Both the position numbers and the translations under genes were made by a program. Below, one piece after another: positions 45,619 through 55,672 of a stretch of DNA of 64,000 nt; within the stretch, counting starts at the first letter, position 1; each line of letters opens with the position of its first letter. This DNA comes from Shouchella oshimensis. GTDB lineage: Bacteria > Bacillota > Bacilli > Bacillales > Bacillaceae_D. The notes beneath the pieces were generated by a model. That model had not been told where the DNA came from, ran no database searches, and saw only the letters and a list, made by a program, of their open reading frames with translations. The stretch covers positions 3,994,378 through 4,058,377 of the forward strand of contig NZ_KV917380.1 in the NCBI RefSeq assembly GCF_002019765.1. The letters run 5' to 3'.

Positions 45619-46155
45619 TTAAGAAATCTTTTCAACTTGCGCAAATTCTAATTCAATTGGTGTTTCTCTACCGAACATGTTTACATGCACTTTTAGCTTC
45701 TGTTTATCTAGTTGAATCTCTTCAATCGTACCGACAAAGTCTGCAAATGGACCTGTTTTCACTTTAACAGACTCTTTAATTTCAAAGTCCACTTCCATAA
45801 GCTGTTCTTCCACGCCCATTTGTTTAAGGATGCGGTCAACTTCATCAGGCATAAGCGCTGTCGGTTTAGAACCTGCACCTGCTGACCCAACAAATCCAGT
45901 TACGCCTGGTGTGTTACGCACAACATACCATGAATCATCTGTCATAACCATTTCCACTAATACGTATCCAGGAAAGACTTTCTTTGTTACTTGTTTTGTT
46001 TTTCCGTTTTTCGTTTCCGTTTCTTCTTCAACCGGAACGAGCACGCGGAAAATGTGATCTGTCATTTCCATCGATTCCACACGTTTTTCTAGATTTGCTT
46101 TTACTTTGTTTTCATAACCTGAATACGTGTGTACTACAAACCAATTCTTTTCCAT
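45619..46155 (-). CDS. nusG: Transcription termination/antitermination factor NusG
   Basis: Binds RNA polymerase and couples to the ribosome; in B. subtilis it also promotes pausing. 178 aa, NGN domain (WFVVHTYSGYENKVKANLEK, PGYVLVEMVM, RNTPGVTGFVG) and C-terminal KOW domain (VKTGPFADFVGTIEEI). Follows secE by 48 nt. Confidence 0.98.
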   Translation of the reverse strand: MEKNWFVVHTYSGYENKVKANLEKRVESMEMTDHIFRVLVPVEEETETKNGKTKQVTKKVFPGYVLVEMVMTDDSWYVVRNTPGVTGFVGSAGAGSKPTALMPDEVDRILKQMGVEEQLMEVDFEIKESVKVKTGPFADFVGTIEEIQLDKQKLKVHVNMFGRETPIELEFAQVEKIS

Positions 46156-46203
46156 TTTTCAGGACAGCTGTCCTTCCCTCCTTTTAATCCAACTCAACCT
46201 TGC

Positions 46204-46395
46204 CTACTGTAAAAATCGTAATAAAAATGAAATGGCTTCGTCCACTAGGAAAAAGAAACCAACCATAATTGCGAGCGTTGCTAGTACAACTAATGTATAT
46301 CGCGTAAGTTCTTTTCTTGTTGGCCATGAGACTCGCTTCATTTCTTTGCCTACATTACGAAGAAACGCCACAGGACCTTTTCTTTCATCAGCCAT
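46204..46395 (-). CDS. secE: Preprotein translocase subunit SecE
   Basis: 63-aa single-span clamp of SecY. The amphipathic helix with EMKRVSWPTRKEL is the family signature and precedes one membrane helix (TLVVLATLAIMVGFFFLV). Confidence 0.97.
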   Translation of the reverse strand: MADERKGPVAFLRNVGKEMKRVSWPTRKELTRYTLVVLATLAIMVGFFFLVDEAISFLLRFLQ

Positions 46396-46467
46396 CTTGC
46401 TAGGAGCACCTCCATTAATCTCGATATCTCGAAAAAGAAACGTCCGTAAAGACGTTTACTGAAAATG

Positions 46468-46611
46468 TTATTTTGTTTCTAAATGGAGCGTATGTTCATT
46501 GCATCGTTTGCAAAATTTCTTCATTTCTAATCGGGTGTGCGCATTATTGTCCGTTGGATACGAGTAGTTTCTCGCTTGACAACGTTCACAAGCCATTATA
46601 CGTTTTTTCAT
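46468..46611 (-). CDS. rpmG: 50S ribosomal protein bL33, zinc-binding type
   Basis: 47 aa from ATG 46611 ([20 protein letters not shown]) with GGAGGTG upstream. Two C-x2-C pairs (CERC, CKRC) show the zinc form; the end LHLETK is typical. Bacilli usually carry other L33 copies, not seen here. It leads rpmG-secE-nusG. Confidence 0.95.
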   Translation of the reverse strand: MKKRIMACERCQARNYSYPTDNNAHTRLEMKKFCKRCNEHTLHLETK

Positions 46612-46649
46612 ATTCGTTCCACACCTCCGACGAATCCACATGCCCTTAG

Positions 46650-46678
46650 ACTCTAGCACAGCTAGTACATAGTGTCAA
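46650..46678 (-). promoter_or_regulatory. Sigma-A promoter of rpmG-secE-nusG
   Basis: TTGACA (46673-46678), 17-bp spacer, TAGAGT (46650-46655), between the sigH terminator and rpmG. Confidence 0.82.
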
Positions 46679-46685
46679 TCTATGG

Positions 46686-46723
46686 CAAAAGAAATAAAGA
46701 GCGTGACAGAAGTCAACGCCCTT
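46686..46723 (-). terminator. sigH terminator
   Basis: AAGGGCGTTGAC and GTCACGCTCTT pair with one bulge around TTCT, then TATTTCTTTT. It begins 6 bases past the sigH stop. Confidence 0.75.
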
Positions 46724-46728
46724 ATTCA

Positions 46729-47394
46729 TTATAGCATGACGCTCTTTAATTCAACATAGCGTTCTAGCTTTCGCTTTACTCGTTGCAAGGCATTATCAAT
46801 TGATTTCACATGGCGCTTAAGATCCACAGAAATCTCTTGATAAGTCCGACCATCTAAATAAAGCATAAGTACTTGTCGTTCTAACTCACTTAAAATCTCA
46901 CTCATCTTACCTTCAATAAACGAAAATTCCTCTCTGTTTATTAAAAGCGCTTCAGGATCAGTGATTCGATTCCCACAAATAACATCCATTAACGTTCGAT
47001 CAGACTCTTCGTCATACAACGGCTTGTCCAATGAAACGTATGAATTAAGCGGAATGTGTTTCTGTCTTGTTGCTGTTTTAATCGCCGTGATAATTTGTCT
47101 AGTGATACATAGTTCAGCAAAAGCCTTGAACGAAGATAGCTTGTCCCCATTAAAATCTCTCACTGCTTTATAAAGCCCAATCATTCCTTCTTGAACAATG
47201 TCTTCGTGATCTGCACCAATTAGAAAATAAGATCGCGCTTTTGCCCTCACAAAATTACGATATTTTCCAATCAAGTGCTCTAATGCAAGTGTATTGCCTG
47301 TTCGAACTTCGTTAATGAGCGAATCGTCTTCCCAGTTGACAAATGGATTTTCTTGAAACCTTACTGCGACTTCTTCTACTAGACCTGCACCCAA
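46729..47394 (-). CDS. sigH: RNA polymerase sigma factor SigH
   Basis: Sigma factor for the transition to stationary phase and sporulation onset. I start it at TTG 47394 (LGAGLVEEVAVRFQE, 221 aa), preceded by GAGGAGTGA; the longer frame would start inside the promoter region. Region 2 (KYRNFVRAKARSYFLIGADH, EDIVQEGMIGLYKAVRDF) and region 4 (YLDGRTYQEISVDL, HVKSIDNALQRVKRKL) are intact. Presence with cwlD supports a spore-former. Confidence 0.95.
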   Translation of the reverse strand: MGAGLVEEVAVRFQENPFVNWEDDSLINEVRTGNTLALEHLIGKYRNFVRAKARSYFLIGADHEDIVQEGMIGLYKAVRDFNGDKLSSFKAFAELCITRQIITAIKTATRQKHIPLNSYVSLDKPLYDEESDRTLMDVICGNRITDPEALLINREEFSFIEGKMSEILSELERQVLMLYLDGRTYQEISVDLKRHVKSIDNALQRVKRKLERYVELKSVML

Positions 47395-47446
47395 ACTAAT
47401 CACTCCTCGCGATTGCATAGACATAATGTTGTGAAAAGTTATACAC

Positions 47447-47476
47447 ATTATATAGCACATTTTTCTAGCAGGTCAA
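47447..47476 (-). promoter_or_regulatory. Sigma-A promoter of sigH
   Basis: TTGACC (47471-47476), 18-bp spacer, TATAAT (47447-47452). In B. subtilis the sigH promoter is repressed by AbrB; the AT-rich start region here is compatible but not proof. Confidence 0.8.
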
Positions 47477-47480
47477 CAGC

Positions 47481-47990
47481 TTATTTGTCTCCTCGACGCC
47501 ATTTTTCAAAAATTTCAGCAACTTCCTCTGATAAGCTAATTTTCGACGATTCCTGCACTAATTTTGTCTTTTGTACCATCTTGTTGATTCGCTTTGAAGC
47601 AAGTTCCGTTTCCACCATTAGCTCATTTGCTGATTTCCGCAACGCTCCACTACCAAATATAACCGACTGCTCTGCCATATCAGAAGTAGCGACATAGATT
47701 GTTCGATCAATTCTTTTTAATTCCCGCGCTAGCTTTTCTATCCGTTCGTCTGCTGTTTCTTTATTCTTTGTATATAGTACATCCACTCTATGGGTATGAT
47801 ACACCTTTCCAATACCAGACACCATGTGTGCATCAAAGATGACTTTCACGTTAAAGCCAGTATAAGCTGCATATTCAGCGAGCATGTCAACAAGCTTGTC
47901 CCTTGCTTGACCTAAATCTTTTACTTTAAGGCGCTGCAATACAGGCCACGCTCCGATCATGTTATAGCCATCAACGAGCAGAATGTTCAT
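47481..47990 (-). CDS. rae1: Ribosome-dependent mRNA endonuclease Rae1 (YacP, NYN domain)
   Basis: A-site mRNA endonuclease with a PIN-like NYN fold. 169 aa, with LLVDGYNMIGAWP at the start, FDAHMV, and YVATSDMAEQSVIFG carrying the acidic catalytic positions. It starts one base after rlmB stops, in the mrnC-rlmB-rae1 cluster. Confidence 0.93.
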   Translation of the reverse strand: MNILLVDGYNMIGAWPVLQRLKVKDLGQARDKLVDMLAEYAAYTGFNVKVIFDAHMVSGIGKVYHTHRVDVLYTKNKETADERIEKLARELKRIDRTIYVATSDMAEQSVIFGSGALRKSANELMVETELASKRINKMVQKTKLVQESSKISLSEEVAEIFEKWRRGDK

Positions 47991-47991
47991 C

Positions 47992-48834
47992 TTAGTTTAG
48001 TCCTTTTCGTTTCCTGAACACTTCATACATTAGTAGACTTGCAGCAACCGAAGCATTGAGAGACGTCACATGACCAACCATAGGGATTTGCAATAGAAAG
48101 TCACACTTCTCTTTCACTAATCGACTAATCCCTTTTCCTTCACTGCCAATGACAAGACCTAACGGCATATCAAAAGAACCTTGATGGTAATCTTGTTCAC
48201 CTTTTGCATCGGTACCTGCAAACCATAAGCCACGTTTCTTTAAATCATCCATTGTTCTTGGAATATTTGTCACACGTACAACTGGAATATACTCAATGGC
48301 ACCCGTTGAAGATTTTGCCACCGTTTGTGTGAGGCCAACTGCACGTCGCTTCGGGATGATAATACCGTGTGCCCCAACGGCGTCAGCTGTTCGCATAATC
48401 GAACCTAGGTTATGTGGGTCTTCAATTTCATCAAGGATAAGAAAGAACGGTTCTTCCCCTTTCTCTTTCGCTTTCCCGAACAGATCATCTATTTCCGCAT
48501 ACCGATAGGCAGCAATTGAAGCGACAACACCTTGGTGATTTTGGTGCCCAACTAGTTGATCAAGCTTCTTTTTAGGGGCAGTTTGTACAAGAATATTTTT
48601 TTCCTTTGCTGACTGAATAATCGAGGTCATTTGACCACGCTGCGATCCTTCCCCAATCCATACTTTATGAATCTCTCTTCCCGATTTTAATGACTCAATG
48701 ACCGGGTTTTTTCCTGTCACAAACTCACTTTGGGGATCATTCACTGGCTCAGCTGGTTGTTGTGGTCGTGGTCGTTTTCGTTGATTTAACTGAGGTTTTT
48801 CTTTTTTCACGTTTGTCCGTTCTTTCTTTTTCAT
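47992..48834 (-). CDS. rlmB: 23S rRNA (guanosine-2'-O) methyltransferase RlmB/TrmH family
   Basis: SPOUT methyltransferase. 280 aa: a basic low-complexity N-terminal tail (about 1-38), a substrate-binding domain (FVTGKNPVIESLKSGREIHK) and the knotted domain with DEIEDPHNLGSIMRTADAVG, GLVIGSEGKGIS and MVGHVTSLNASVAAS. It overlaps mrnC by 4 bases (ATGA). The exact methylated nucleotide is assumed from the family. Confidence 0.93.
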   Translation of the reverse strand: MKKKERTNVKKEKPQLNQRKRPRPQQPAEPVNDPQSEFVTGKNPVIESLKSGREIHKVWIGEGSQRGQMTSIIQSAKEKNILVQTAPKKKLDQLVGHQNHQGVVASIAAYRYAEIDDLFGKAKEKGEEPFFLILDEIEDPHNLGSIMRTADAVGAHGIIIPKRRAVGLTQTVAKSSTGAIEYIPVVRVTNIPRTMDDLKKRGLWFAGTDAKGEQDYHQGSFDMPLGLVIGSEGKGISRLVKEKCDFLLQIPMVGHVTSLNASVAASLLMYEVFRKRKGLN

Positions 48835-49244
48835 GAAGACTGCCCTCCTTTATCTTTAATAATTTGAATCGATTGACTTAGCAACTGTTCGAGTCGATCT
48901 GTTTCTTCAAGAACATATAAATAGCCTAAAAGCGCCTCAAATCCTGTTGAATTTTTGTAAGTTGCAACGTCTGTGTTTTTAGGGATTGTGTGTGATTTAG
49001 CATTTCTACCTCTTTTTATGACAGCAAAATCTGCGTCTGTCAACAAACCCCGATTCTCTAATTCATGCAGAATGTAAGACTGTGCCTTTGCGGAAACGTA
49101 CGTCGTAGCTGCACGATGCAGCTTATTCGGACGTACTGCCCCTTCTTTGAGAAGCTCAAATCGAACACGCTTCTCAAAGACGGCATCCCCCATATAGGCT
49201 AAGGCTAAACCATTCAACTGTTTCCATTCCATTTTTGATTTCAC
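48831..49244 (-). CDS. mrnC: Mini-ribonuclease III (MrnC)
   Basis: Dimeric RNase III domain without the dsRNA-binding domain; matures 23S rRNA in Bacilli. 137 aa from GTG 49244 with GAGG at 5 nt. NGLALAYMGDAVFEKRVRFE holds the catalytic Asp, and FEALLGYLYVLEE the second acidic cluster. It starts one base past the cysS stop. Confidence 0.94.
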   Translation of the reverse strand: MKSKMEWKQLNGLALAYMGDAVFEKRVRFELLKEGAVRPNKLHRAATTYVSAKAQSYILHELENRGLLTDADFAVIKRGRNAKSHTIPKNTDVATYKNSTGFEALLGYLYVLEETDRLEQLLSQSIQIIKDKGGQSS

Positions 49245-49245
49245 G

Positions 49246-50640
49246 TTATCCTCGTTTCCACCTTACACCTTGAGGCGTATCTTCTAACAAGATTTTCTTT
49301 TCTTTTAATAGGTCTCGAATCTCATCTGCACGGGCAAAGTTTCTTGATTTTCGAGCTTCATTCCGTTCTTGGATAAGCGCTTCAACCTCATCATCTACCA
49401 GTTCCTCTGCATGAGTCAGTTCCAAGCCAAGTACGTTGCTTATCTCTTCAAACAGCTTCAAAAATGCTTCCAAAACGCGCTTAGATGTTTGCGCCTCGCT
49501 CGTATAAACGTTTGCTTCTTTAGCTAAATCAAATAGGACACTTATCGCATTTGCACTATTAAAATCATCATCCATTTCCTTTATAAAACGCTGTTTATAG
49601 GACGCAATCTTTTCCAACCAATCATCGATTTTTCCTAAATCCACCGTTTCATTTAAACGATGCTGGATATTTGTAACCGCATTTTTTAAACGGTCAAGAC
49701 TTGTTACTGCACTTGTTAACAATTCGTCACTAAAGTTTATTGGCGTACGATAGTGAGTGGACAACATAAAGTAGCGCACGACTTCTGCCGGGAATTGTTG
49801 AATGATGTCATGTGCTAACACAAAGTTGCCAAGAGATTTCGACATTTTCTCGTTATTAATGTTAACAAATCCATTATGCATCCAATAATTTGCTAATGTT
49901 TTTCCTGTTAGTGCCTCTGATTGGGCAATTTCATTTTCATGATGGGGAAACGTTAAATCTTTTCCGCCTGCATGGATGTCGATGGTGTCACCTAAATTTT
50001 TTCGAATCATTGCTGAACATTCAATATGCCACCCAGGCCGTCCATTCCCCCATGGACTTTCCCACGATATTTCGTCTGGCTTAGCTGCTTTCCACAAAAC
50101 GAAGTCAACCGCATCTTCTTTGCGTTCATCTACACCAATTCGTGCTCCACTTCGCAATTCATTTATTGATTGGCCCGAGAGCTTTCCGTAATCATCAAAC
50201 TTCCTTGTTCGAAAATAAACATCCCCACCGGCTTCGTAAGCAAATCCTTTTTCTTCAAGTTGTTTAATAAAATCAATAATGTCATCCATTGTCTCGGTTA
50301 CACGAGGATGAAGATCTGCTTTTTTTACATTTAATGCGGCAGTATCTGTGTGGTACGCTTCAATAAATCGTTCTGCTACATCAAAAACTTCTTCGCCAAG
50401 CTCTTGGGCAGCACGAATAATTTTATCATCGACGTCTGTGAAATTTGAGATGAACGTGACATCAAAACCACGATACGTTAAATAACGTCGGACCATATCG
50501 TACACAATAGGTGGCCTGGCATTTCCAATGTGTATAAAATTGTAAACTGTCGGCCCGCAGAAATACATCTTTACTTTTCCAGGAACCATCGGCTTAAATT
50601 CTTCTTTTTTATTCGTTAAGCTATTATAGATTCTTAACAT
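49246..50640 (-). CDS. cysS: Cysteinyl-tRNA synthetase
   Basis: Class I synthetase, 464 aa from ATG 50640 ([15 protein letters not shown]) with GGAAAGGAAG upstream. Zinc ligand [13 protein letters not shown]-type HIGNARP, zinc site [24 protein letters not shown], and KMSKS motif EKMSKSLGN are present. It lies in one transcript with cysE under the T-box, so it should respond to uncharged tRNA-Cys. Confidence 0.97.
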   Translation of the reverse strand: MLRIYNSLTNKKEEFKPMVPGKVKMYFCGPTVYNFIHIGNARPPIVYDMVRRYLTYRGFDVTFISNFTDVDDKIIRAAQELGEEVFDVAERFIEAYHTDTAALNVKKADLHPRVTETMDDIIDFIKQLEEKGFAYEAGGDVYFRTRKFDDYGKLSGQSINELRSGARIGVDERKEDAVDFVLWKAAKPDEISWESPWGNGRPGWHIECSAMIRKNLGDTIDIHAGGKDLTFPHHENEIAQSEALTGKTLANYWMHNGFVNINNEKMSKSLGNFVLAHDIIQQFPAEVVRYFMLSTHYRTPINFSDELLTSAVTSLDRLKNAVTNIQHRLNETVDLGKIDDWLEKIASYKQRFIKEMDDDFNSANAISVLFDLAKEANVYTSEAQTSKRVLEAFLKLFEEISNVLGLELTHAEELVDDEVEALIQERNEARKSRNFARADEIRDLLKEKKILLEDTPQGVRWKRG

Positions 50641-50674
50641 GGTAAACTTCCTTTCCAATATCCGTTATGACTGC

Positions 50675-51340
50675 TTAATGGATTGACCCGTTTTTTTCCT
50701 CCGAAAGCCGAACACATTCATGTTTTAAACGCTGAATTTCTTTTTCCATTTCTGAAATACTGTCTGCAATGGGATCGGGTAATGAATGGTCTAATGTATG
50801 CGCTGAAGCAACTTTCTTTCCGTTTTTAATGACAATTTTCCCTGGAATACCAACAACAGTTGAATAGGCAGGCACTTCATTTAAAACAACTGAGCCTGCT
50901 CCGATTCGAGCTTGCTCACCAATTGTAAAAGACCCTAGCACTTTTGCTCCTGTGGCAATAAGTGCCCCGTCTTTCACTGTAGGATGCCTCTTGCCTTTTT
51001 CTTTCCCTGTACCGCCTAACGTGACTCCTTGAAAAATGGTGACATCGTTTCCTATCTCACATGTTTCACCAATGACAACACCCATACCATGATCAATAAA
51101 AAGTCTTTCTCCAATTTGGGCAGCAGGATGGATTTCTATACCCGTCAAAAAACGCGTAAACTGAGAAAGCAATCGAGCTAGGAAAAAACAGCCTCTTTTC
51201 CATAGCGCATGAGCGATGCGGTGCCCCCATACCGCATGCACACCTGAGTACGTAAAAATAATTTCTAATCGGTTTCTTGCTGCAGGATCTCGATCAAATA
51301 CAACGTCTATGTCACTAAGCATGGTACGCATTAAACTCAA
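50675..51340 (-). CDS. cysE: Serine O-acetyltransferase
   Basis: First step of cysteine synthesis (serine + acetyl-CoA to O-acetylserine). 221 aa from TTG 51340, which stands 8 nt after AGGAGG; longer frames run into the T-box terminator. The left-handed beta-helix holds IEIHPAAQIG, FIDHGMGVVIGETCEIG and GVTLGGTGKEKGKRHPTVKD. The N-terminal part aligns with the B. subtilis enzyme (SDIDVVFDRDPAARN). Confidence 0.95.
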   Translation of the reverse strand: MSLMRTMLSDIDVVFDRDPAARNRLEIIFTYSGVHAVWGHRIAHALWKRGCFFLARLLSQFTRFLTGIEIHPAAQIGERLFIDHGMGVVIGETCEIGNDVTIFQGVTLGGTGKEKGKRHPTVKDGALIATGAKVLGSFTIGEQARIGAGSVVLNEVPAYSTVVGIPGKIVIKNGKKVASAHTLDHSLPDPIADSISEMEKEIQRLKHECVRLSEEKNGSIH

Positions 51341-51366
51341 ACAGTTCCCCTCCTTTTTGTCACAAT

Positions 51367-51590
51367 AAAAAACCTCCGTACCTACAGTAGGTACAGAGGC
51401 ACAAGATTGCACGGTTCCACTCTGTTTTCCAGGAAAGAACCTGGATCTCTCTAACCTTAACGTGGTCTGCCGCTCACTCCTACTACGCATATGCATTCAA
51501 AGCAAGACTCCTGGGTGCATGTTCAACACATTCCTTCTAAATGACTTCCAGCCCTTGGTCATTCTCTCTGTAAAATTCCTGTGCTTACTT
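51367..51590 (-). promoter_or_regulatory. Cysteine-responsive T-box leader of cysE-cysS
   Basis: The leader contains the T-box core AGAGTGGAACCGTGCAATC (51405-51423), an upstream AGAGAGAATGACC...GCTGGAAGTC stem I region, and a probable specifier TGC (Cys) in TTTGAATGCATATG (codon at 51493-51495). It ends in a terminator, CCTCTGTACCTA/TAGGTACGGAGG (51373-51399) followed by TTTTTT. Uncharged tRNA-Cys should favour the antiterminator. Placement between gltX and cysE matches B. subtilis. Confidence 0.93.
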
Positions 51591-51617
51591 TTCCCAATCA
51601 TCATGTATAGCTATATG

Positions 51618-53081
51618 TTATTGTTGGACCGCTTCTTGTAAACGACTTGTCACTACCGCTTTGCCTAACAGCTCAATCGTATCTCCAAGCTCTGGTCCGT
51701 GGGTTTGACCGCTCACAGCCGCACGAATTGGCATAAATAATTTCTTTCCTTTTTGCCCTGTTGCTTTTTGTGTCGCTTTAATCGCCTTCTTAATCTCTGG
51801 CACTGTAAATTCTTCTAACTGGTCAAGTTCTTTCGCAAATTGCTCTAAGACTTCTGGTACTTGCTCTTCTGCTAGAACTGCTTTTGCGTCTTCTGTATAA
51901 TCTACGTCTTTCTTGAAAAATTGTTCCGTTAGCGTGACAATCTCTGCACCGTACTGCATTTGCTCTTGATAAAGACCGATAAGACGCTTCGCCCATTCGA
52001 GACGCTCTTCACCCATATTTTCAGAAACACGACCACTTGAAATTAAGTGTGGTAGCGCTAAATCAATTACTTCATCAAGGTCTGCTTCTTTAATATACTG
52101 GTTGTTCATCCATGCAAGCTTATCCGTATCAAACACAGCAGGAGCTTTCGACACGCGGTCAAGTGTAAATTGTTCTTCTAATTGCTTTAATGTGAAGATC
52201 TCCTCTTCTCCCACTGGCGACCACCCTAATAAAGCTAAGAAGTTGACGATCGCTTCTGGCATATAGCCAAGCTCCTTATACTGTTCAACAAATTGAATAA
52301 TCGATTCATCGCGCTTACTCATTTTCTGGCGATTCGGGTTAAGAATAAGGGACGCATGTGCAAAAGTTGGTACTTCCCAACCAAATGCTTCAAACAACAG
52401 AATCTGTCTTGGTGTATTCGATAAATGCTCTTCTCCGCGAATAACATGGCTAATCTTCATTAGGTGGTCATCCACAACAACCGCAAAATTATACATTGGC
52501 ACGCCATCTTTACGAGCAATAACGAAATCGCCAATTCCATTCGAGTCAAACGACACTTCTTCACGTACAGAATCATGAAACGTAATCATCTGATCTTGTG
52601 GTACTTTAAAGCGGACAACAGGCTTGATTCCTTTCGCCTCGTATGCTTGACGCTGCTCTGCTGTTAAATCCCTATCACGGCCGCTATATTTTGGCATTTC
52701 CCCACGTGCTTTCTGCGCTTCACGTTCTGCTTCAAGCTCGTCTTCCGTCATATAACAATAATACGCTTTCCCTTCATCTACTAACTGCTGAATATAGTCT
52801 TTATAAAGATGAACACGCTCCATCGAGCGATAAGGACCGTATTCGCCGTGCTCTGTATCAACACTTTCATCCCACTGAATACCAAGCCATTTTAAGCTAT
52901 CCATTAGTTTTTCAGTTGCCGTTTCAACATTTCTCGCTTGATCTGTATCTTCAATTCGAAGTACAAATGTCCCATTTGTATGCTTCGCCATTAAATAGTT
53001 AAACAATGCCGATCTCGCTCCGCCAATATGTAAATGCCCTGTTGGACTTGGAGCAAACCGTACCCGTACTTCTTTTGCCAT
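51618..53081 (-). CDS. gltX: Glutamyl-tRNA synthetase
   Basis: Class I synthetase, 487 aa. HIGH motif [12 protein letters not shown] and KMSKS-type KMSKRDES are present; the C-terminal anticodon-binding domain runs to the end. In Bacilli this enzyme is normally non-discriminating and also charges tRNA-Gln for transamidation. It follows ispF by 68 nt, with its own weak promoter. Confidence 0.97.
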   Translation of the reverse strand: MAKEVRVRFAPSPTGHLHIGGARSALFNYLMAKHTNGTFVLRIEDTDQARNVETATEKLMDSLKWLGIQWDESVDTEHGEYGPYRSMERVHLYKDYIQQLVDEGKAYYCYMTEDELEAEREAQKARGEMPKYSGRDRDLTAEQRQAYEAKGIKPVVRFKVPQDQMITFHDSVREEVSFDSNGIGDFVIARKDGVPMYNFAVVVDDHLMKISHVIRGEEHLSNTPRQILLFEAFGWEVPTFAHASLILNPNRQKMSKRDESIIQFVEQYKELGYMPEAIVNFLALLGWSPVGEEEIFTLKQLEEQFTLDRVSKAPAVFDTDKLAWMNNQYIKEADLDEVIDLALPHLISSGRVSENMGEERLEWAKRLIGLYQEQMQYGAEIVTLTEQFFKKDVDYTEDAKAVLAEEQVPEVLEQFAKELDQLEEFTVPEIKKAIKATQKATGQKGKKLFMPIRAAVSGQTHGPELGDTIELLGKAVVTSRLQEAVQQ

Positions 53082-53114
53082 GTCGTTGCACTCCTCTAGC
53101 TCTTATTCTGAATC

Positions 53115-53142
53115 ATTCTAGCATGTTCTCCTACGAAAACAA
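53115..53142 (-). promoter_or_regulatory. Possible promoter of gltX
   Basis: TTGTTT (53137-53142), 16-bp spacer, TAGAAT (53115-53120) in the ispF-gltX gap. The spacing and -35 are suboptimal. Confidence 0.5.
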
Positions 53143-53149
53143 AGGTGGA

Positions 53150-53626
53150 TTACTTTTTTATTAGTAAAATAACCGCTTGCGCCGCAATACCCTCTTCGCG
53201 ACCGACAAAGCCTAACTTTTCTGTCGTTGTTGCCTTTAATCCAACATTTGCAATGTCTGTTTCGAGCAATTGAGCAATTTGTTCTCGCATCGGATCAATA
53301 TAAGGTGCCAGCTTAGGTTTTTGCGCCATAACCGTACAATCGACGTTTCCTAACGTGTACCCTGCTTCTTTTACCAATTTCCAAACATCTTGTAAAAGCA
53401 CCTTTGAATCAGCATCCTTAAACGCATCATCGGTATCAGGGAAATGCTTCCCCAAGTCACCTGCCGCAATGGCTCCAAGGGCAGCATCGGTTATCGTGTG
53501 TAGCAGCACATCTGCGTCAGAATGACCAAGTAACCCTTTATCGTGAGGAATATCAATTCCTCCTAATAGAAGAGGCCGCCCCTCTACTAATTGATGCACA
53601 TCATACCCTTGTCCGATTCGAATCAT
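53150..53626 (-). CDS. ispF: 2-C-methyl-D-erythritol 2,4-cyclodiphosphate synthase
   Basis: MEP-pathway enzyme, 158 aa. The zinc ligands fit GYDVHQLV (Asp, His) and the second conserved His ([15 protein letters not shown]); [19 protein letters not shown] is the family C-terminal block. Its start overlaps ispD by 26 bases, so the two are coupled. Confidence 0.97.
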   Translation of the reverse strand: MIRIGQGYDVHQLVEGRPLLLGGIDIPHDKGLLGHSDADVLLHTITDAALGAIAAGDLGKHFPDTDDAFKDADSKVLLQDVWKLVKEAGYTLGNVDCTVMAQKPKLAPYIDPMREQIAQLLETDIANVGLKATTTEKLGFVGREEGIAAQAVILLIKK

Positions 53627-54314
53627 GTTCTCTGTTCTCCTTTGTTCTTATAATCGTCTCAGCAAATAATAGGTCTTCTGCTGTGGTTAATTTAATATTT
53701 AGGTAGTCACTCTCCACGATAGCGACACGCTTTCCTTGCCGTTCTAATAAACTAGCATCATCGGTCCCAAGAGCGTTAGCTGCTCTCGCTTGCTGGTGCG
53801 CATTTACAATTAAGTCATACTGAAAACCTTGTGGTGTTTGAGCAGCCCATAACTGAGTTCTCTGCACAGTTTCACACACTGTACCTTCTGTAACTTTTTT
53901 TATTGTATCTTTCACTGGAACAGCCGCAATGGCCCCACCTTGCTTTGCAGCTTCTGCCGCCACTGCATGAATAACCTTCTGAGAAACAAATGGCCGAGCC
54001 CCATCATGAATGAGTACAATCGTAGAAGGTTCCATTGCCTCAAGCGCTGCATACACACTATCTTGCCTTTCCTTCCCTCCAATAACAATCTGTTCAATTT
54101 TCTTTAAGGTAAACGATTGTACAAGGTTCTGCATCGTTTCTCTCTCTTCTTCACTGACAACGAGAATGATTCCTTTACAGCAGGTATCCTGTTCAAATAA
54201 ACGTAAAGAATGAACAATAAGCGGTATTGCGTTTAGCTTAATAAGCTGTTTATTAAAACCAGCATTCATTCGTTTTCCTTGACCTGCAGCTAAGACAATT
54301 GCTTTATAATCCAT
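53601..54314 (-). CDS. ispD: 2-C-methyl-D-erythritol 4-phosphate cytidylyltransferase
   Basis: MEP-pathway enzyme, 237 aa. Two ATGs are adjacent; I use the second ([20 protein letters not shown]), 6 nt after AAGGAG. The nucleotide-binding [17 protein letters not shown] and [10 protein letters not shown] motifs are present. It lies directly downstream of yacL but after a terminator. Confidence 0.95.
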   Translation of the reverse strand: MDYKAIVLAAGQGKRMNAGFNKQLIKLNAIPLIVHSLRLFEQDTCCKGIILVVSEEERETMQNLVQSFTLKKIEQIVIGGKERQDSVYAALEAMEPSTIVLIHDGARPFVSQKVIHAVAAEAAKQGGAIAAVPVKDTIKKVTEGTVCETVQRTQLWAAQTPQGFQYDLIVNAHQQARAANALGTDDASLLERQGKRVAIVESDYLNIKLTTAEDLLFAETIIRTKENREHDSNRTRV

Positions 54315-54370
54315 CATAATCTCCTTCAATTATTCCTTATTCGTAGTTTACCATGGAAGCTACAATTGCT

Positions 54371-54402
54371 CAAAAAACCCGCCCTTTTTGAAGGACGGGT
54401 TT
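54371..54402 (-). terminator. yacL terminator
   Basis: AACCCGTCCTT and AAGGGCGGGTT pair around a 4-nt loop (one mismatch), then TTTT on the minus strand, about 10 bases after the yacL stop. Confidence 0.88.
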
Positions 54403-54411
54403 AAGAAATGG

Positions 54412-55518
54412 TTACTGTGCTTTTTCTAAAGACTTTGGCTTTGCAAAAATCATCCGACCGGCACTCGTTTGCAGTACACTTGTAACGGTCACATCTGTAT
54501 GCTTATTAATCCACTCTCGCCCACCTTCAACGACAATCATTGTTCCATCATCTAAATAGGCGACGCCTTGGTGATGTTCTTTTCCTTCTTTAATTACATG
54601 AACGCTTAAGACCTCTCCAGGTAAAACGACTGGCTTTACTGCATTGGCTAAATCATTAATGTTTAACACTTGTACACCTTGCAGTTCACACACTTTATTC
54701 AGGTTAAAGTCATTTGTAACAACCATTCCAGATGTTACTTTTGCTAACTTTACAAGCTTGCTATCGACCTCTTGTATCTCTTCGAAATCCCCTTCATAGA
54801 TCTCCACATCAATAGGGAGCTCTTTTTGAATGCGATTTAATATATCAAGACCTCTTCTACCCCGATTTCGTTTTAATGCATCGGATGAGTCAGCAATATA
54901 TTGCAATTCATCTAGTACAAATTGCGGAATAACAAGCGTCCCTTCTAAAAACCCTGTTTGACAAATGTCGGCGATTCGTCCATCAATAATGACGCTCGTA
55001 TCAAGAATCTTCAGATGTTGACCTTGCTTACCCTCATTCTCTTCCTGGTCTTTTTTCTTTTGATTGTCTCGCTCTCTTGGAATACGCATGGATTGGATGA
55101 ATTGAACCATATCATCACGCTTTTTAAAGCCAATTTGGAAGCCAAGATAGCCAACCAAAATGGTAATAAAACTTGGCAAGATGTTACTGATGACAAGTAA
55201 ATTTAATGCATTTAACGGCGTACCAGCTAGATACCCAACAATTAAGCCGATAATAAGACCTATTGATCCAGTTATAACGTCTGCTATTGGCGCTTTCACT
55301 ATCGTTTCTTCGACCATTTTGAAAAAATTAACAATATAACGTGCGATAAACAACGATACGATAAAAAATAGTAGTGCACCGATGGTCGCTCCTGTATATG
55401 GGGTATCTAACCAAGTGGGTACGTTATAGCCTGTCGCATCGAATAACTCCGGAATAAAAAAGATACCTAAAGTAGCTCCGGCTAGTATAAAAAAGATTTG
55501 AATAATCCATTTAAGCAT
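54412..55518 (-). CDS. yacL: PIN/TRAM-domain membrane protein YacL
   Basis: 368 aa from ATG 55518 ([14 protein letters not shown]) with AAGGAGGTG upstream; the frame open further upstream has no ribosome site. Four membrane helices (to about 150) precede a PIN nuclease domain ([15 protein letters not shown] with catalytic Asp, [20 protein letters not shown]) and a C-terminal TRAM domain. Members of this family are conserved beside disA. The RNA substrate is unknown. Confidence 0.92.
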   Translation of the reverse strand: MLKWIIQIFFILAGATLGIFFIPELFDATGYNVPTWLDTPYTGATIGALLFFIVSLFIARYIVNFFKMVEETIVKAPIADVITGSIGLIIGLIVGYLAGTPLNALNLLVISNILPSFITILVGYLGFQIGFKKRDDMVQFIQSMRIPRERDNQKKKDQEENEGKQGQHLKILDTSVIIDGRIADICQTGFLEGTLVIPQFVLDELQYIADSSDALKRNRGRRGLDILNRIQKELPIDVEIYEGDFEEIQEVDSKLVKLAKVTSGMVVTNDFNLNKVCELQGVQVLNINDLANAVKPVVLPGEVLSVHVIKEGKEHHQGVAYLDDGTMIVVEGGREWINKHTDVTVTSVLQTSAGRMIFAKPKSLEKAQ

Positions 55519-55641
55519 GCATGTATACACCTCCTTGTAGCTATTATAGACAAGTATACAACTCTCAAACCTAGCAAACTGTATTTCCCACAAAAAAACA
55601 TGAAATCTTGAATTATACAAGATTAACGTTTTAATTTAGAC

Positions 55642-55672
55642 ACAAAAAGAAGGGTTCTCCCCTTCTTTTTGT
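55642..55672 (-). terminator. disA terminator
   Basis: CAAAAAGAAGGG and CCCTTCTTTTTG form a 12-bp stem with a small loop directly after the disA stop. The U-rich 3' arm serves as the tail. It separates the ctsR-disA operon from yacL. Confidence 0.8.

Noticed and set aside
51341..51496. Longer cysE reading from 51496
   Set aside because: It would translate the T-box and its terminator; the TTG at 51340 has the ribosome site and matches the family length.
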